Assembly (NCBI RefSeq): GCF_022698145.1
Contig: NZ_JALDAX010000003.1
Coordinates: forward strand, 558,001 to 622,000
DNA length: 64,000 bases
Origin: Streptomyces spinosisporus
GTDB taxonomy: Bacteria; Actinomycetota; Actinomycetes; Streptomycetales; Streptomycetaceae
Direction: 5' to 3'
Shown here: positions 9,187-18,300 of the stretch, piece after piece
How positions within the stretch are numbered: position 1 is the first letter of the stretch
How the letters are laid out: each line of letters starts with the position of its first letter
Translations under genes and position numbers: made by a program
Notes under the pieces: model-generated
Seen by the model: only the letters and a program-made list of their open reading frames with translations
Databases searched by the model: none
What the model was told of the DNA's origin: nothing

Positions 9187-10863
9187 ATGAGCCAGCAGCA
9201 CTCCGCCATTGCCCCGGCAGGGCACCCCGCCGAAGTCAAGCGCAGCGACTGGTGGCGGAACGCGGTGATCTACCAGGTCTATCCGCGCAGTTTCGCCGAC
9301 AGCAACGGCGACGGCATGGGCGATCTGGAGGGGGTACGCTCCCGCCTCCCCTACCTGCGCGACCTGGGCGTCGACGCCGTGTGGCTCAGCCCCTTCTACG
9401 CCTCCCCGCAGGCCGACGCCGGCTACGACGTCGCCGACTACCGGGAGGTCGACCCCATGTTCGGCAATCTGCTGGACGCGGACGCGCTGCTGCGCGACGC
9501 CCGCGAGCTGGGCCTGCGCATCATCGTCGACCTCGTGCCCAACCACTCCTCCGACCAGCACGAGTGGTTCAAGCGTGCGCTGCGGGAGGGCCCCGGCTCG
9601 CCGCTGCGCGAGCGCTACCACTTCCGGCCCGGCAAGGGCCCGCGCGGCGAACTCCCGCCCAACGACTGGGAGTCCATCTTCGGCGGCCCGGCCTGGACGC
9701 GGGTGACCGAGCCGGACGGCACCCCCGGCGAGTGGTACCTCCACCTCTTCGCCCCCGAGCAGCCCGACTTCAACTGGGAACACCCGGCGGTCGGCGACGA
9801 GTTCCGCTCCATCCTGCGCTTCTGGCTGGACATGGGCGTCGACGGCTTCCGCATCGACGTCGCGCACGGTCTCGTGAAGGCGGCGGGTTTGCCCGACCTC
9901 GGCTCGCACGAGCAGCTGAAGCTGCTGGGCAACGATGTCATGCCGTTCTTCGACCAGAACGGGGTGCACGAGATCTACCGCCAGTGGCGGCTCATCCTCG
10001 ACGAGTACCCCGGCGAGCGGATCTTCGTGGCCGAGGCCTGGACCCCGACCGTCGAGCGCACCGCCAACTACGTCCGCCCCGACGAGCTGCACCAGGCCTT
10101 CAACTTCCAGTACCTGTCGACCGCTTGGGACGCGGGCGAACTGCGCGAGGTCATCGACCGCACCCTGGAGTCGATGCGTCCCGTCGGCGCCCCCGCGACC
10201 TGGGTGCTCTCCAACCACGACGTCACCCGGCACGCCACCCGCTTCGCCAACCCGCCCGGCCTCGGCACCCAGATCCGGCTGGCCGGCGACCGCGCACTGG
10301 GACTCAGGCGCGCCCGGGCCGCGACCCTGCTCATGCTGGCGCTGCCCGGCTCGGCCTACGTCTACCAGGGCGAGGAGCTCGGCCTCCCGGACGTCGTCGA
10401 CCTCCCCGACGAGGTCCGCCAGGACCCGGCCTACTTCCGCGGCGCCGGACAGGACGGCTTCCGCGACGGCTGCCGGGTGCCCATCCCGTGGACGCGTGAG
10501 GGATCGTCGTACGGCTTCGGCAGCGGCGGCAGCTGGCTGCCGCAGCCGGCGGGCTGGGGCGAGCTGAGCGTCGAGGCACAGCGGGGTGTGCCGGGCTCGA
10601 CGCTGGAGCTGTACCGCGCCGCCCTCGCGGCCCGCCGTGACCACCCCGACCTGGGTGCGGGCGAGGCGGTGGAGTGGCTGCGCGCTCCCGAGGGCGTACT
10701 CGCCTTCCGGCGCGGCGACTTCGTCTGCGTCGCCAACACCACCGGCGAGTCGGTGACGACAGCGTCGTACGGCCGCGTCCTGCTCACCAGCGACGAGGTG
10801 ACGCAGGCGGACGGCGAGACGAAGGTGCCGGCGGACACGACGGTGTGGTTCACCACGGCCTGA
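9187..10863 (+). CDS. aglA: Cytoplasmic alpha-glucosidase, GH13
   Basis: A 558-residue GH13 enzyme without a signal peptide, so it should act on imported maltodextrins. N-terminal WWRNAVIYQVYPRSFADSNGDGMGD is typical of oligo-1,6-glucosidase/alpha-glucosidase enzymes. The catalytic residues lie in DGFRIDVAHG (nucleophile Asp, about residue 222), FVAEAW (acid/base Glu, about 283) and SNHDVTRH (about 343). The ATG at 9187 follows AAGGA. It follows malEFG after a hairpin, as in the classic Streptomyces malEFG-aglA arrangement. Confidence 0.94.
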   Translation: MSQQHSAIAPAGHPAEVKRSDWWRNAVIYQVYPRSFADSNGDGMGDLEGVRSRLPYLRDLGVDAVWLSPFYASPQADAGYDVADYREVDPMFGNLLDADALLRDARELGLRIIVDLVPNHSSDQHEWFKRALREGPGSPLRERYHFRPGKGPRGELPPNDWESIFGGPAWTRVTEPDGTPGEWYLHLFAPEQPDFNWEHPAVGDEFRSILRFWLDMGVDGFRIDVAHGLVKAAGLPDLGSHEQLKLLGNDVMPFFDQNGVHEIYRQWRLILDEYPGERIFVAEAWTPTVERTANYVRPDELHQAFNFQYLSTAWDAGELREVIDRTLESMRPVGAPATWVLSNHDVTRHATRFANPPGLGTQIRLAGDRALGLRRARAATLLMLALPGSAYVYQGEELGLPDVVDLPDEVRQDPAYFRGAGQDGFRDGCRVPIPWTREGSSYGFGSGGSWLPQPAGWGELSVEAQRGVPGSTLELYRAALAARRDHPDLGAGEAVEWLRAPEGVLAFRRGDFVCVANTTGESVTTASYGRVLLTSDEVTQADGETKVPADTTVWFTTA

Positions 10864-10904
10864 CAATTCCGCGTGCCGCCGGTGGGTCGCGCGAGACCCG
10901 GGCC

Positions 10905-11477
10905 CTACCAGGGGTAGAAGTCCGGGTCCAGGAAGTCGAAGTCGGCGTTCGGGTACACCTTGGGGTCGTCCCAACTCAGCGTGAAGGACGGGCAGTTGCC
11001 GCTGCCGCCGTCCCACTGGGCACGGAGCGTGATCCGGTCGGGAAGGCCCCCTGTGCGCAGACTGCTCCGCACCTCGTACACCCGCAGCCAGCGCAGCCGA
11101 CCGCCACCGATCCGCGTGCCGTCCGCGAGGACCTCCCAGCGGACGGTCCGGTCGGCACAGCCCTCGGGCACCTCCACGTGCAGCCCGGCGAAGAGATGAG
11201 CGCCGTCGGCGTCGCCGAAGTTGTCGGGAACCGTGAAGGTGGTCTCGACGCGACGGCGTACATCCCAGGCATGCTCGTACTCCGCGTCGTTGAACCGATC
11301 GCCGCCGTAGGTCATCACGGTGGCGGGCCGCGCACCGGCGGAGTACCGCAGCGGGCGGTCAGCGGTCGTGCAGCCGCCCAGCATGACGGCGAGGAACAGC
11401 CCGCCGGCGACCAGCGCGGCGGCGCTCCCTCCGAACACCGTCCCCCACCTGCCCTGCTCCTTCGCGGCGCTCACCAT
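10905..11477 (-). CDS. Lipoprotein repeating the ectodomain of the neighbouring caspase-family protein
   Basis: A 190-residue protein. The N-terminus is hydrophobic and ends in MLGGC, a plausible lipobox with Cys at 36. The remainder is an extracytoplasmic domain clearly related to the C-terminal domain of the upstream protease. Shared landmarks in order are WDV, a (S/T)TF strand, a VPxGC strand, WxVxxDGxRIGxGxL, AxWDGGSGxCxSF, and a final DP...FDFL. The ATG overlaps the protease stop by 7 bases (ATGGTGA), so translation is probably coupled. It is the last gene of a three-gene operon. Function is unknown, perhaps a partner or decoy of the protease ectodomain. I cannot assign the domain to a named family. 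Confidence 0.75.
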   Translation of the reverse strand: MVSAAKEQGRWGTVFGGSAAALVAGGLFLAVMLGGCTTADRPLRYSAGARPATVMTYGGDRFNDAEYEHAWDVRRRVETTFTVPDNFGDADGAHLFAGLHVEVPEGCADRTVRWEVLADGTRIGGGRLRWLRVYEVRSSLRTGGLPDRITLRAQWDGGSGNCPSFTLSWDDPKVYPNADFDFLDPDFYPW

Positions 11478-13267
11478 GCGAGGAAGTCGAAACTCTTGGA
11501 GAGCCGGGGGTCGTTCCACACCACGCCGAAGCTCTTGCAGGAGCCGCTGCCGCCGTCCCACCAGGCCTCGAGCGCCACCTTCCCGGCGGTGCCCGACAGC
11601 GCACGGTCGATCTTCACCTCGTGTTCCAGCCCGCCGCTCAGGGAACCGTGGCCGATCCGCCGTCCGTCGACCGAGACCTGCCAGCCGATGTGCCGGCTCT
11701 CGCACCCCCTGGGCACCGTGACGGTGAGGTCACCCAACAGCCGGTCGGTGGCATCGTCGCCGTCGGGCCGGAACGTGCTCTCGACACTGTCGGCGACGTC
11801 CCACACATAGCGCGGACCTTCCGGGGCGTTCACCACGGAGGTCACGCGCCCGGCCGATGCGGGCTTGCGGCCGCTGTCGTACGTGAGCGACACCGAGCCG
11901 AGACTGAACAGCCAGACGACCGCGACGTACAGCACGCCCAGCACGAACACGGCGGCCAGGGCGCCGAGTCCGCAACCGGACGGGGGCGCCGGGGCCGGTG
12001 CGGGAGCTCCCTCGGCCGTGACGGCTTCCGGATTCCCCGCACGCGTGGCTCGGGCCTCTGCCGTACGTGCGGCCCCCACGGCGATCTCCACGGCCACCGC
12101 GGCCCGCGCCGGCTCCTCGCTCATGAGGCACTCCACCTGCTCCCGCAGCACCTTCACCTCCGTCTTCAGGCGCCGGATCTGCTCCTGCTCCTCGGCCAGT
12201 TCGGTGCCGACGGTCAGGCTGTAGTCCGCGGCGCGCCCCAGTTCCTGCCGCAGCAGTTCCACCTCCTCCTGCCAGTACAGGAGTTGGTCGGCCAGGTCCG
12301 GTGCGGTCCGCTGGGCGGCCCGGCGCAGGGAGTGCAGCCGGGACAGGTCCGACTCCGCGAGGACGACGCCATGGGCGGGCAGGGAATCGACGAACTTCTT
12401 CGGAGCGGCTCGTTCTCCGCGCAGCCAGCGGCCCACCACGGCGGTGTCCCCCGGGAGTCGGGCCGCGTCGGCCCCGGCCCGTTCGACGGCGGCCCGCAGC
12501 GCCGACGCATAGGCCTCCGCCTCGGGGCCCGGGGCAGGGGACCAGCGATTGCGCACCAGGGCGATGTGCTGGCCCAGGTCACGGGCCCACTGCTGCGGCA
12601 CCGGGCGGCCCTTGGCGATGAGTTCCCGCCGGACGTGCGTGAACACGGTGCCCATGTCGAGGATCTCCGGCTCATCGGGCACACCCTCCACGGCCGCCCT
12701 CAACAGCTCCGCCGTGAACGCCGTGTAGTGCTCGTCCTCCGGCGCCATGGCCGTGCGCGTGGCGGCGGACGCCGTCAGCAGATACGTGCCCTCGATGCTG
12801 GTGAGGTCGGCGAGCGACAACTCCTGACCCATGTGCCCGCGCATGGCCGTGCCGCCGTAGCAGCAGTCGAGGACGACGACGCTGCGCCGGGCCCGGCACT
12901 CGTGGACGAGGGGACGGAGCTGGTCGTAGTCCACGGAGTCCCAGAGCCGCTCCAGATGGGTGTTCGGCAGCCCGAGGTGCAGGCTGCCCTGCCCCGACAC
13001 CAGGCCGTGACCCGCGAAGTACACGAGGAGCGCGTCCGTGGCCTCCTCGGCCGCCTTGCTGACGGCGTCCAGGACCTCGACGCTGGAGGTCGGGTCGAGC
13101 AGTGAGACACAGTGCTCGGGGGCGGCGAGATTCCAGGATTCGGGGCCGGTGAGCAACTGCCGTACACCCACGAGGTTGTTGGCGACCGAGGGCAGGGGGT
13201 CCAGGTGGGCGTACGACGTGACGCCGATGAGTACGGCCCGCGAGGCGACGGGATCCGGCAGGCTCAC
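11471..13267 (-). CDS. Membrane-anchored caspase-family (peptidase C14) protease
   Basis: A 598-residue protein with four visible parts. Residues 1-220 are a caspase-like domain with the His in YFAGHG (His87) and the Cys in LDCCYGG (Cys136). A linker region contains a heptad-rich coiled coil at about 328-385. A single membrane helix lies at about 430-455. Residues 458-598 form a predicted extracytoplasmic beta-rich domain with WDGGSGSC. The layout suggests a receptor protease: an outside sensor and an inside effector. The GTG start overlaps the upstream EACC1 stop as GTGA. Caspase-like enzymes joined to EACC1 genes are known from proposed prokaryotic conflict and cell-death systems. That this one is such a system is an inference from context. 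Confidence 0.85.
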   Translation of the reverse strand: MSLPDPVASRAVLIGVTSYAHLDPLPSVANNLVGVRQLLTGPESWNLAAPEHCVSLLDPTSSVEVLDAVSKAAEEATDALLVYFAGHGLVSGQGSLHLGLPNTHLERLWDSVDYDQLRPLVHECRARRSVVVLDCCYGGTAMRGHMGQELSLADLTSIEGTYLLTASAATRTAMAPEDEHYTAFTAELLRAAVEGVPDEPEILDMGTVFTHVRRELIAKGRPVPQQWARDLGQHIALVRNRWSPAPGPEAEAYASALRAAVERAGADAARLPGDTAVVGRWLRGERAAPKKFVDSLPAHGVVLAESDLSRLHSLRRAAQRTAPDLADQLLYWQEEVELLRQELGRAADYSLTVGTELAEEQEQIRRLKTEVKVLREQVECLMSEEPARAAVAVEIAVGAARTAEARATRAGNPEAVTAEGAPAPAPAPPSGCGLGALAAVFVLGVLYVAVVWLFSLGSVSLTYDSGRKPASAGRVTSVVNAPEGPRYVWDVADSVESTFRPDGDDATDRLLGDLTVTVPRGCESRHIGWQVSVDGRRIGHGSLSGGLEHEVKIDRALSGTAGKVALEAWWDGGSGSCKSFGVVWNDPRLSKSFDFLAW

Positions 13268-13620
13268 CCGCAGGCGTCCTCTGCCTCGGGGCGCAGATGT
13301 GCCGCGATGCGGGCCACCGTCTCCTCGTCGGCTCCCGTGACCGTGATCGAACGGCCCTCCGCCGTGATCGTGACCGGGGTCCCGGACGGACGCGCCGTGC
13401 GCCAGGCCGCGTAGGCCAGGGCGAGGTTGAGCGCCGTGAAGGTCTGGCCGAGCACGAGGTCGATCACCTCGACGGCTCCCATGGTCCCGTCACCCGGGCG
13501 TGCGGTGCCCCGTGTCACCGGAGTGCGGTGCCGGACCTCGGGGTCCTGCCGCAGCCATCGGTACAGGTCGAGCGCGATGAGGGTGCCGTCGTCCTTCGCG
13601 GCACGCAACTGAACGTGCAT
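13264..13620 (-). CDS. Effector-associated constant component EACC1-like protein
   Basis: A 118-residue protein. It starts MHVQLRAAKDD, has the LYRWLRQDPEVR segment, a central hydrophobic helix (VEVIDLVLGQTFTALNLALAYAAW) and a C-terminal VTITAEGRSITVTG strand. This pattern matches EACC1, the small partner found next to variable effectors such as caspases, trypsins and NTPases in actinobacterial conflict systems. The ATG at 13620 follows GGGAGG, so upstream in-frame sequence is not used. It is the first gene of the operon and overlaps the caspase start by 4 bases. Confidence 0.8.
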   Translation of the reverse strand: MHVQLRAAKDDGTLIALDLYRWLRQDPEVRHRTPVTRGTARPGDGTMGAVEVIDLVLGQTFTALNLALAYAAWRTARPSGTPVTITAEGRSITVTGADEETVARIAAHLRPEAEDACG

Positions 13621-13741
13621 GGCCTCCCTTTCCGAGTGCCGGGACGCCCACGGTAGGAGGGCCGCTTCGGCGTGGTGGGCACTTCCTGGTGCGCTCACCG
13701 GATCGGGTGGGGGAGAGGCCGGCAGGCCGTCGCTGAAATTT

Positions 13742-13832
13742 CTTGCATCAACTTCACACGCCCCGCTGCCTTTTCAGGCGACAGGCCTTTAACATCTCCG
13801 TCACCGCAAGGTAGTTGAAAACTTGCAGCAAG
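13742..13832. promoter_or_regulatory. MalR-type boxes upstream of the alpha-amylase gene
   Basis: CTTGCA is at 13742-13747, CGCAAG at 13805-13810, and a perfect CTTGC-A-GCAAG inverted repeat at 13822-13832, 28 bases before the amylase ATG. The motif is the same as in the malR-malE region. The palindrome overlaps where transcription should start, which fits repression. Confidence 0.75.
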
Positions 13833-13859
13833 AGCCTTCAACGGTGAAGGAGCCCCCAC

Positions 13860-15242
13860 ATGGCACGCAGAACGCTCCCCACGCTCTCCGCGACGGTCGC
13901 TCTCGCGGCCGCCGCCCTTGTCATGAACCCGACGGCCGCGCAGGCCTCGCCGCCCGGCACCAAGGACGTCACCGCCGTCCTCTTCGAGTGGAAGTACGCC
14001 TCGGTCGCCAAGGAGTGCACGAACACCCTCGGCCCCGCCGGCTACGGATACGTCCAGGTCTCCCCGCCCGCCGAGCACATACAGGGCTCGCAGTGGTGGA
14101 CCTCGTACCAGCCGGTCAGCTACAAGATCGCAGGCCGCCTCGGTGACCGCAGCGCCTTCCAGAACATGGTCAGCACCTGCCACTCGGCCGGTGTGAAGGT
14201 CGTCGTCGATACGGTCATCAACCACATGTCCGCGGGCAGCGGCACCGGCACCGGCGGCTCGTCGTACACCAAGTACGACTACCCCGGGCTGTACTCCTCC
14301 TACGACTTCGACGACTGCACCTCCCAGGTCAGCAACTACCAGGACCGCTGGAACGTCCAGCACTGCGAACTCGTCGGCCTCGCCGACCTGGACACGGGAG
14401 AGGAGTACGTCCGCAAGACCATCGCCGGATACATGAACGACCTGCTCTCCCTCGGCGTCGACGGCTTCCGCATCGACGCGGCCAAGCACATCGACACCGC
14501 CGACCTGGCGAACATCAAGTCCCGGCTGACCAACCCGAACGCGTACTGGAAGCAGGAGGTCATCTACGGCGCGGGCGAGGCCGTCCAGCCCACCGAGTAC
14601 ACGGGCAACGGCGACGTCCAGGAGTTCCGCTACGCCTACGACCTCAAGCGCGTCTTCAACAACGAGAACCTCGCCTACCTGAAGAACTACGGCGAGGGCT
14701 GGGGCTATATGAGCAGCTCCGTGGCCGGCGTCTTCGTCGACAACCACGACACCGAGCGCAACGGCTCCACCCTGAACTACAAGGACGGCGCCAACTACAC
14801 CCTGGCCAACGTCTTCATGCTGGCCTACCCCTACGGCGCCCCGGACATCAACTCCGGCTACGAGTGGTCCGACCCGGACGCGGGCCCGCCCAACGGCGGC
14901 CAGGTGAACGCCTGCTGGCAGGACGGCTGGAAGTGCCAGCACGCCTGGCCGGAGATCAAGTCCATGGTCGCCTTCCGCAACGCCACCCGCGGCCAGTCCG
15001 TCACCAACTGGTGGGACAACGGCGGCGACGCCATCGCCTTCGGACGCGGCACCAAGGGCTTCGTGGCCATCAACCACGAGTCGGGCTCGCTGACCCGGAC
15101 CTACCAGACCTCCCTGCCCGCGGGCACCTACTGCGACGTCCAGAAGAACACGCAGGTCACCGTGGACTCCAGTGGACAACTCACCGCGACACTCAACGCC
15201 AACACGGCGCTGGCGGTCTACGCGGGGAAGTCGAGCTGCTGA
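13860..15242 (+). CDS. Secreted alpha-amylase, GH13
   Basis: A 460-residue enzyme with a Sec signal peptide (MARRTLP, hydrophobic core, cleavage near AQASPPG). It hydrolyses alpha-1,4 bonds of starch outside the cell. Catalytic motifs are [10 protein letters not shown] (nucleophile about residue 205), YGAGEAVQP (Glu about 241) and DNHDTERNG (about 295). The length and the Streptomyces amylase opening ([20 protein letters not shown]) agree with the extracellular alpha-amylase family. No C-terminal starch-binding domain follows. The start has AAGGAG at 13847-13852. It stands alone behind its own MalR-type operators. Confidence 0.95.
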   Translation: MARRTLPTLSATVALAAAALVMNPTAAQASPPGTKDVTAVLFEWKYASVAKECTNTLGPAGYGYVQVSPPAEHIQGSQWWTSYQPVSYKIAGRLGDRSAFQNMVSTCHSAGVKVVVDTVINHMSAGSGTGTGGSSYTKYDYPGLYSSYDFDDCTSQVSNYQDRWNVQHCELVGLADLDTGEEYVRKTIAGYMNDLLSLGVDGFRIDAAKHIDTADLANIKSRLTNPNAYWKQEVIYGAGEAVQPTEYTGNGDVQEFRYAYDLKRVFNNENLAYLKNYGEGWGYMSSSVAGVFVDNHDTERNGSTLNYKDGANYTLANVFMLAYPYGAPDINSGYEWSDPDAGPPNGGQVNACWQDGWKCQHAWPEIKSMVAFRNATRGQSVTNWWDNGGDAIAFGRGTKGFVAINHESGSLTRTYQTSLPAGTYCDVQKNTQVTVDSSGQLTATLNANTALAVYAGKSSC

Positions 15243-15246
15243 AACT

Positions 15247-15275
15247 CTTTGCTATGGGTTTCACAAGTCTTGCTG
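15247..15275. promoter_or_regulatory. Weak MalR-like boxes upstream of the pullulanase gene
   Basis: CTTTGCTA begins at 15246 and CTTGCTG lies at 15269-15275, in the 106-base gap before the pullulanase start. They resemble degenerate CTTGCAG half-sites. Position and shared function support MalR control, but the match is weaker than at malE and the amylase gene. Confidence 0.4.
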
Positions 15276-15348
15276 TAAACCTTTCGACAGCGATACGGTC
15301 GCGCGGGGTCGGACCCACCAGAGCCGTCATCGCAAGGAGTTTCCGCCT

Positions 15349-18300
15349 GTGATACCGAGAGCGAGACGGGTATCGGCCGTCACTGTCGTGGCCCTCGCCG
15401 CCGCCCTGATCCAGCCACTGGCCGCGCAGGCGGCCGCTCCGCCCGCGCCGCCCTCCGACGCGAAGCTCGCCGCCGCGCCCGCCCGGCACGACGACACCCG
15501 CGAGCAGTTCTACTTCGTGATGCCGGACCGTTTCGCCAACGGCGACACCGGCAACGACGAGGGCGGCCTGACGGGCTCACGCCTGAGCACCGGCTACGAC
15601 CCCACCGACAAGGGCTTCTACCAGGGCGGCGACCTCAAGGGCCTGACCCAAAAGCTCGACTACATCAAGGGCCTCGGCACCACCGCCATCTGGATGGCTC
15701 CCATCTTCAAGAACCGTCCGGTGCAGGGCACCGGCGCCAACGCGTCGGCCGGTTACCACGGTTACTGGATCACCGACTTCACCCAGGTCGACCCGCACTT
15801 CGGCACCAACAAGGACCTCGAAACCCTCATCTCCAAGGCGCACGCCAAGGGCATGAAGGTCTTCTTCGACGTCATCACCAACCACACCGCGGACGTCGTC
15901 GACTACAAGGAGAAGTCCTACGACTACCTCTCCAAGGGCGCCTTCCCGTATCTGACGAAGGACGGCAAACCGTTCGACGACGCCGACTACGCGGACGGCA
16001 GCCGGAAGTTCCCGTCCGTCGGCACCGGCTCCTTCCCCCGCACCCCGACGGTCGCCGCCGCCGACCAGAAGGCCAAGGTCCCGGCCTGGCTCAACGACCC
16101 GACGATGTACCACAACCGCGGTGACTCCACCTTCGCCGGGGAGAGCGCCGGCTACGGCGACTTCGGCGGCCTCGACGACCTGTGGACCGAGCGCCCCGAG
16201 GTCGTCAGCGGCATGGAGAAGATCTACCAGCGCTGGGTGCGCGACTTCGGCATCGACGGCTTCCGCATCGACACCGTCAAGCACGTGAACATGGAGTTCT
16301 GGACCCAGTGGGCGACGGCGCTGGACACGTACGCCGCCGCGCACGGGCGCAGGAACTTCTTCATGTTCGGCGAGGTCTACTCCGCCGACACCTCCGTCAC
16401 CTCGCCGTACGTCACCCAGGGCCGCCTCGACGCCACCCTCGACTTCCCCTTCCAGGACGCCGCCCGCTCCTACGCCTCCCAGGGCGGCAGCGCGCAGAGG
16501 CTCGCGTCCGTCTTCGGCGACGACTACAAGTACACGACCGACAAGGCCAACGCCTACGAGCAGGTCACCTTCCTCGGCAACCACGACATGGGCCGCATCG
16601 GGTACTTCCTGGACCAGGACAACCCGAAGGCCACCGACGCCGAACTGCTGAAGAAGGACGAGCTGGCGAACGAGCTGATGTTCCTCAGCCGCGGCAACCC
16701 CGTCGTCTACTACGGAGACGAGCAGGGCTTCACCGGCTCCGGCGGCGACAAGGACGCCCGCCAGACGATGTTCGCCTCCAAGGTCGCCGACTATCTCGAC
16801 GACGACGAGATCGGCACCGACCGCACGCACGCGAGCGACGCCTACGACCCGAAAGCCCCGCTCTACGAGCAGATCAGCGCCCTCGCCGAGCTGCGCCGGG
16901 CCAACCCGGCCCTCACGGACGGCGTGCAGACCGAGCGCTACGCGGCCGACGGACCGGGCATCTATGCCTTCAGCCGTACCGACGCCAGGACCGGCCAGGA
17001 GTACGTGGTCGCCTTCAACAACGCCGGCGAGGCGAAGACCGCCACCTTCGCGACCGGCTCCGCGCACATGAAGTTCCGCGGCATCTACGGGACTTCGGAC
17101 GACGTCACCTCCGGCGCGGACCGCAAGACCACGGTCACCGTCCCGGCCGAGTCCGCCGTCGTCCTCAAGGCGGCAGGGAGGCTCGCGAAGCCCGCGACCA
17201 GGCCGTCCCTCACCCTCAAGGCTCCCGACGCGGGCGCCACCGGCACGGTCGAACTCTCCGCCGGTGTCGACGACGGCGGCCTCAACCGCGTCGTCTTCGC
17301 CGCCCAGGTGGGCAACGGCAAGTGGAAGACCCTCGGCTCCGCCGACCACGCCCCCTACAAGGTCACACAGACCATCGGCAAGGACGTACGGCCCGGAACT
17401 CCCTTGCGCTACAAGGCGGTTGTCGTCGACTCGGCCGGGCACATCGCGAGCGCCACGGCCGCCTCGACGACCGGGACCCCGCCCGCCGAGGAGCCCCCCA
17501 CCGCCACCTCCCGCGACTACGCGATCGTCCACTACAAGCGCACCGACGGCGACTACGACGGCTGGCGGCTCAAGACGGCTGATGCGGAGGCCGAGTTCAG
17601 CGGGCGGGACGCCTACGGCGCGTTCGCCTGGGTGAAGGTCCCGGAAGGGGCGGGCGAGATCACGTACCGCATCGAGAAGGACGGTGCCGCCGACGGCCCG
17701 CAGCGCTCCCTCGACCTGGCCAAAACCGGCGAGGTCTGGGTCGAACAGGGTAAGGACGACGCGACGGAGACGAGGCCCGACGGGGCGTACCCGCCGCAGG
17801 ACAAGATCAAGGCCGTCATCCACTACCACCGCGCCGACGGCAACTACGACGGCTGGGGTCTGCACGTGTGGACCGGCGCCGCGAACCCGACGGACTGGTC
17901 GAGCCCGCTGCAGCCGGTGAAGACCGACGCCTACGGCGCGGTCTTCGAGGTACCGCTCACCGACGGTGCCACCAGCCTCAGCTACATCATCCACAAGGGC
18001 GACGAGAAGGACCTCTCCGCCGACCAGTCGCTGGACCTCACGGCGAACGGCCACGAGGTGTGGCTGCTGAACGGACAGGAGAAGTATCTGCTTCCCCAGC
18101 CCGCGGGTTCGGCCGCCGCGCTCGACCTGACCACCTCCAAGGCGGTCTGGATCGACCGGGACACCGTGGCCTGGAACGGCTCCGACGCCGCCGCCTCCAC
18201 TCAGCTGCTGTACTCCCACGACGGCTCGATCGCCGTGAAGGACGGGGCACTGACCAGCGACGACGAACGCTGGCTGCGCCTTGAGAAGACCACGCTGACC

